Origin: an uncultured Prevotella sp.
GTDB taxonomy: Bacteria > Bacteroidota > Bacteroidia > Bacteroidales > Bacteroidaceae
NCBI GenBank assembly: GCA_905372445.1
Contig: CAJPPF010000103.1
Location: forward strand, 1 to 7,739
Length of the DNA: 7,739 nt
Reading direction: 5' to 3'
Below, in pieces: positions 6,558-7,739 of this stretch. Each line of letters starts with the position of its first letter. Position 1 is the first letter of the stretch. The notes under the pieces are model-generated. The model saw nothing but the letters and a program-made list of their open reading frames with translations, did not search any database and had not been told where the DNA came from. The position numbers were made by a program, and so were the translations under genes.

Positions 6558-6559
6558 CA

Positions 6560-6763
6560 TTAACCCCAAATCGGTCATTAGAAATCCTTGGCTGATTTTG
6601 TTCGATTGTTGAACAGATGTGCAGACGTTTCATCGAAGGCGTAGCGGGCTATGTTTAGATGTAAGGCAGCTCAGATGTCGGCAAGCGGAGTAAAGCAGTA
6701 AGGAAGTATGACGGTAATAACACCTCTAAGCAAATGCGGTCTAATGACCGATTTGGGTTAAAG
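6560..6763 (+). repeat. Dispersed non-coding repeat, copy 2, with terminal inverted repeats
   Basis: The left end (6560-6582, beginning TTAACCCCAAATCGG) and right end (6740-6761) are inverted repeats of 22-23 bp that match perfectly except for one extra C on the left. The interior contains a hairpin around TAGCGGGCTA (6637-6656) with three G-U pairs in the plus-strand RNA. No protein is encoded. No clear target-site duplication is seen, although TTAA is present at both ends. It is in the same orientation as copy 1 but much better preserved at its ends. It resembles a MITE; no transposase is present in the window. Confidence 0.85.
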
Positions 6764-6774
6764 AATATTAATGT

Positions 6775-7296
6775 ATGGATTTCAAAGAATTAATTCATAA
6801 TCGCCGTTCTCACCGCAAGTTTACTGACGAGGAGATTGCTCCGGATTATGTTCAATTGATACTGCGTGCTGCACTGATGTCGCCTACAAGTAAAGGACGG
6901 CGTGCGTGGCAGTTTGCCGTAGTTGACAATAAAACGGATATAGAGAAGATTTCAGATGCCAAGGAGACTGGCTCGCAGTTCTTAAATGGAGCTCCACTAT
7001 GTATTGTTGTTATGGGTGATCCTACAGAAAATGACTGCTGGATAGAAGACTGTTCAATAGCAGCTTATTCAATGCTTCTTCAAGCAGAAGACCTCGGTCT
7101 TGGTGGATGTTGGGTTCAGATGAGAGGAAGAGGGCTGAATGATGGGACAACGGCTCAGACGGTCATCCACGGCGTGCTTGACATACCTGATAATCTTGAA
7201 GTTCTATGTGTTGTTGGAATAGGGCATAAGGCAACACCGCGACAGCCTCAGGATGAAGACAATCTTAAGTGGGATAACGTAATGATAATAGATTGA
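6775..7296 (+). CDS. Small nitroreductase-family FMN oxidoreductase
   Basis: Members of this fold are homodimeric flavoproteins that use NAD(P)H to reduce nitro compounds, quinones or unknown native substrates. The 173-residue product has the N-terminal FMN-phosphate motif NRRSHRKF (8-15) and the SPTSKGRRAWQFAVV segment (36-50). The central helix and loop SMLLQAEDLGLGGCW are typical of the family, as is a C-terminal GIGHKA segment. It is at the short end of the family's length range. The ATG at 6775 is used because the overlapping ATG at 6771 is in another frame that stops after nine codons. The leader consists almost wholly of repeat copy 2. kdsC follows after 22 nt, so the two are probably co-transcribed. 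The substrate cannot be predicted. Confidence 0.88.
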   Translation: MDFKELIHNRRSHRKFTDEEIAPDYVQLILRAALMSPTSKGRRAWQFAVVDNKTDIEKISDAKETGSQFLNGAPLCIVVMGDPTENDCWIEDCSIAAYSMLLQAEDLGLGGCWVQMRGRGLNDGTTAQTVIHGVLDIPDNLEVLCVVGIGHKATPRQPQDEDNLKWDNVMIID

Positions 7297-7318
7297 TTAT
7301 CAATTTATAGGTCGAAAT

Positions 7319-7739
7319 ATGATTAATTACAACTTAATGAAAATAAAGGCTATCGTGTTTGATATTGACGGAGTGCTGTCATGTGAGACTGTATCCATGT
7401 CACATTATGGTGAACCTTTACGTACTGCAAATATTAAAGACGGTTATGCCATACAACTTGCGCAGAAATCAGATTTGCGTATTGCCATAATTACCGGTGG
7501 CAGGACGGAGGCTGTTGAAGTAAGGTATAAATCACTTGGATTGGTCGATGTCTATATGGGTTGTGCGGTTAAGATAAAAACATACGATGAATTCATTGAA
7601 AAATATGGATTGAGAGATGATGAGGTGATGTATATGGGCGATGATATACCTGATTACGAGATAATGAAACGTGTGGGCTGTCCTGTTTGCCCGAAAGATG
7701 CTTGTCCGGAGATAAAGGATATTTCACTATATGTAAGTC
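7319..7739 (+). CDS. kdsC: 3-deoxy-D-manno-octulosonate 8-phosphate phosphatase (KdsC), 3' end outside the window
   Basis: KdsC removes phosphate from KDO-8-phosphate to give KDO, the sugar that links lipid A to the lipopolysaccharide core. It is a cytoplasmic, usually tetrameric, capless HAD phosphatase. The 140 visible residues contain all four HAD motifs: FDIDG with nucleophile Asp15 and Asp17, ITGG with Thr59, the motif III lysine Lys85 in AVKIK, and GDDIPDYE with Asp108/Asp109. NIKDGYA (38-44) is a KdsC-type block. The start at 7319 (MINYNLMKIKA) is preferred over the internal ATG at 7337 because related proteins have a similar INY-L-IKA lead-in. The frame is open to the window edge; only a short C-terminus should be missing. 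It is probably transcribed with the upstream nitroreductase gene. Confidence 0.92.
   Translation, partial: MINYNLMKIKAIVFDIDGVLSCETVSMSHYGEPLRTANIKDGYAIQLAQKSDLRIAIITGGRTEAVEVRYKSLGLVDVYMGCAVKIKTYDEFIEKYGLRDDEVMYMGDDIPDYEIMKRVGCPVCPKDACPEIKDISLYVS

Noticed and set aside
6119..6763. CRISPR array or phage attachment-site pair around the tRNA.
   Set aside because: There are only two long diverged repeats, without short regular spacers, no integrase and no duplicated tRNA 3' segment.

Overview
The window looks like a chromosomal segment of a Bacteroidales bacterium, most likely Prevotella or a close relative. This is an inference from four things: the protein sequences (GrpE, DnaJ, a YbiT-type ABC-F protein and KdsC all carry Bacteroidetes-style variants), the absence of Shine-Dalgarno sequences before the starts, moderately AT-rich DNA, and promoters that fit the Bacteroidetes pattern TTTG-N19-22-TAnnTTTG. 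Genus level is not certain.

Layout. Positions 1-289 hold a plus-strand intrinsic terminator for a gene lying left of the window, a run of nine G, and a possible scrap of a dispersed repeat. From 290 to 5056 four genes lie on the minus strand. Read in their own direction these are a YbiT-like ABC-F ATPase with its own promoter and terminator, then grpE, dnaJ and folC in a tight cluster (24-nt and 4-nt gaps) behind a promoter that overlaps the ABC-F terminator. A 186-nt divergent intergenic region (5057-5242) separates the ABC-F gene from a plus-strand RluA-family pseudouridine synthase. After it, 6137-6774 contains two diverged copies of a roughly 205-215-bp non-coding repeat in the same orientation, with a minus-strand tRNA-Arg(UCU) between them. 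A small nitroreductase and the first 140 codons of kdsC (KDO-8-phosphate phosphatase) follow on the plus strand, 22 nt apart and probably one operon.

How the genes relate. GrpE and DnaJ are the nucleotide exchange factor and J-protein of the DnaK system; no dnaK, hrcA or CIRCE operator is visible. FolC shares their transcript but belongs to folate metabolism. The ABC-F protein and the pseudouridine synthase both act on the translation apparatus. KdsC serves lipopolysaccharide core synthesis.

Most interesting points. (1) The two repeats sit exactly at functional boundaries. Copy 1 supplies the last codons and stop of the pseudouridine synthase gene and ends at the 3' end of the tRNA gene. Copy 2, with near-perfect terminal inverted repeats, fills the whole interval between a strong promoter and the nitroreductase start, so it should be that gene's 5' leader. 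(2) The ABC-F protein is strongly asymmetric: its second nucleotide-binding domain has lost the Walker A lysine and the Walker B glutamate, and its first domain has a non-canonical signature motif, leaving one consensus and one degenerate ATP site. No CRISPR array, complete transposon or defence system is seen.
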